NCBI GenBank assembly: GCA_026986355.1
Contig: JALSOO010000064.1
Location: forward strand, 1 to 7,891
Length of the DNA: 7,891 nt
From: Campylobacteraceae bacterium
Lineage (GTDB): Bacteria > Campylobacterota > Campylobacteria > Campylobacterales > Sulfurovaceae
Direction: 5' to 3'
Both the position numbers and the translations under genes were made by a program. The first letter of the stretch is position 1, and every line of letters begins with the position of its first letter. The notes under the pieces are model-generated. The model was not told the DNA's origin. It ran no database searches and saw nothing but the letters and a program-made list of their open reading frames with translations. This document shows positions 7,366-7,891 of this stretch, piece after piece.

Positions 7366-7792
7366 AGATAAACTGTTTTGTCCAATTAACCAAACGACCT
7401 GCACTCATAGCACCAGAGATACGTTCAACCTCTTTTGTACCTTTGAAGACAATCATAGTAGGAATACTCTCTATACCATACATCGCTCCCAAAGCTTGAT
7501 GTTCTTGAGTATTTACCTTTAAAAACTGTACCTTTAGAGACATGATTTTAGATGCCTCTTCATAAGCAGGTGACATCTGAACACAAGGACCACACCAAGG
7601 AGCCCAAAAATCAACAATCACAGGTATATCACTGTTTACCAAAACATGCAATAAATCCTCTTTGTCTACACTTAAAGGTTTTTGATTTAACATACTCTCT
7701 TTACAATGACCACAATTTGCTTTTGCATAGCTCTCTTTTTGGGGTATCATATTTACTTTTCCACAATGTGGGCATACAACTTTAACTTTCAT
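7364..7792 (-). CDS. trxC: Thioredoxin 2 with N-terminal zinc ribbon
   Basis: 142 aa cytosolic disulfide reductase. Residues 7-30 form a zinc ribbon with two CxxC pairs, CPHC (7-10) and CGHC (27-30), the mark of the TrxC type (E. coli TrxC is 139 aa). The thioredoxin domain (about 38-142) has the active site WCGPC (66-70) and the cis-proline at IPT (110-112, Pro111). In TrxC of other bacteria, zinc release upon oxidation changes activity and the gene belongs to oxidative-stress responses; whether that holds here is not shown. ATG start with AAAGGA about 7 nt upstream. It is the first gene of a block with a two-component system and a CxxCH protein, an arrangement that points to redox sensing. 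All catalytic and zinc residues are present. Confidence 0.95.
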   Translation of the reverse strand: MKVKVVCPHCGKVNMIPQKESYAKANCGHCKESMLNQKPLSVDKEDLLHVLVNSDIPVIVDFWAPWCGPCVQMSPAYEEASKIMSLKVQFLKVNTQEHQALGAMYGIESIPTMIVFKGTKEVERISGAMSAGRLVNWTKQFI

Positions 7793-7832
7793 ATATTTTT
7801 CCTTTCACCTATTAATTTTCCTGTATGAGTGT

Positions 7833-7838
7833 ATTATA
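7833..7838 (-). promoter_or_regulatory. Candidate -10 box of the trxC operon
   Basis: Perfect TATAAT on the minus strand, giving an estimated transcription start near 7826 and a leader of about 34 nt before the trxC ATG. No -35 consensus is seen 16-18 nt upstream; that region is instead AT-rich and repeated (7846-7884). This is the most likely main promoter of trxC, the two-component genes and the haem-protein gene. Confidence 0.6.
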
Positions 7839-7845
7839 TCCCTTT

Positions 7846-7884
7846 TAGTTTAACAGTTTATTACTAATTTAAAATAATTTAACA
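7846..7884 (-). repeat. Tandem AT-rich 10-bp repeats upstream of the trxC -10 box
   Basis: On the minus strand TGTTAAATTA (7884-7875) is followed directly by TTTTAAATTA (7874-7865), then a 9-bp spacer, then TGTTAAACTA (7855-7846). Copies one and three differ at one base and copies one and two at one base. The third ends 7 bp before the TATAAT. Direct repeats at about one helical turn in front of a promoter are typical sites for OmpR-family regulators. The high AT content makes chance similarity possible. Confidence 0.4.
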
Positions 7885-7891
7885 TTTTTAT

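Noticed and set aside
7354..7404. N-terminal extension of the response regulator from GTG at 7404
   Set aside because: The added 17 residues do not resemble a receiver domain and would overlap trxC by 41 nt. The ATG at 7353 has an AGGGA ribosome site and gives the usual receiver N-terminus.
1..7891. CRISPR arrays, tRNA or rRNA genes, insertion sequences with transposase, prophage or defence genes
   Set aside because: No regularly spaced repeat array, cloverleaf or transposase/integrase motifs were seen; coding density is high with ordinary cellular families.

Overview
The window is low-GC bacterial DNA in which every supported gene lies on the minus strand, so it is read from right to left. 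I infer a Campylobacterota (Epsilonproteobacteria) organism, perhaps a Sulfurovum/Sulfurimonas-like sulfur or hydrogen oxidiser. The reasons are the AT-rich codon use, promoters with good TATAAT boxes but no clear -35 box, and the style of the proteins: a single-chain MetRS with a C-terminal tRNA-binding domain, a histidine kinase of the 'FIKDTTHELNTP' type and a small exported CxxCH protein. This is inference; no rRNA or other marker gene is present.

Layout in order of transcription. (1) 7793-7891 is a leader with a TATAAT box and a row of AT-rich 10-bp repeats. (2) 7792-5180 is a tight four-gene block: trxC-type thioredoxin 2, an OmpR/PhoB response regulator, a membrane histidine kinase that starts with TTG inside the regulator gene, and a 113-aa exported single-haem c-type protein that overlaps the kinase gene by 11 nt. 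(3) After 64 nt come metG (methionyl-tRNA synthetase) and, 10 nt later, a 326-aa protein of unknown function. The N-terminus of that protein looks like the N-terminal domain of MurE/MurF ligases, but no ATP-binding loop is visible. (4) 1965-2159 is a non-coding gap with two good -10 boxes and a 25-bp inverted repeat. (5) 1964-1 is a divergent membrane AAA+ zinc protease related to FtsH, cut off by the window edge a little before its natural C-terminus.

How they may work together. The trxC / two-component / haem-protein block suggests an envelope redox or stress circuit: a cytosolic disulfide reductase, a sensor with a periplasmic domain of about 105 residues, its regulator, and a periplasmic haem protein that could be either an output or a co-sensor. 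metG and the Mur-like gene look like housekeeping passengers, possibly transcribed by read-through. The FtsH-like protease has its own promoter(s) and is probably a separate unit. No mobile element, CRISPR array, tRNA or rRNA was recognised. The most unusual items are the FtsH paralogue with altered ATPase motifs, the Mur-like protein without a P-loop, and the repeat structures in the two intergenic regions.
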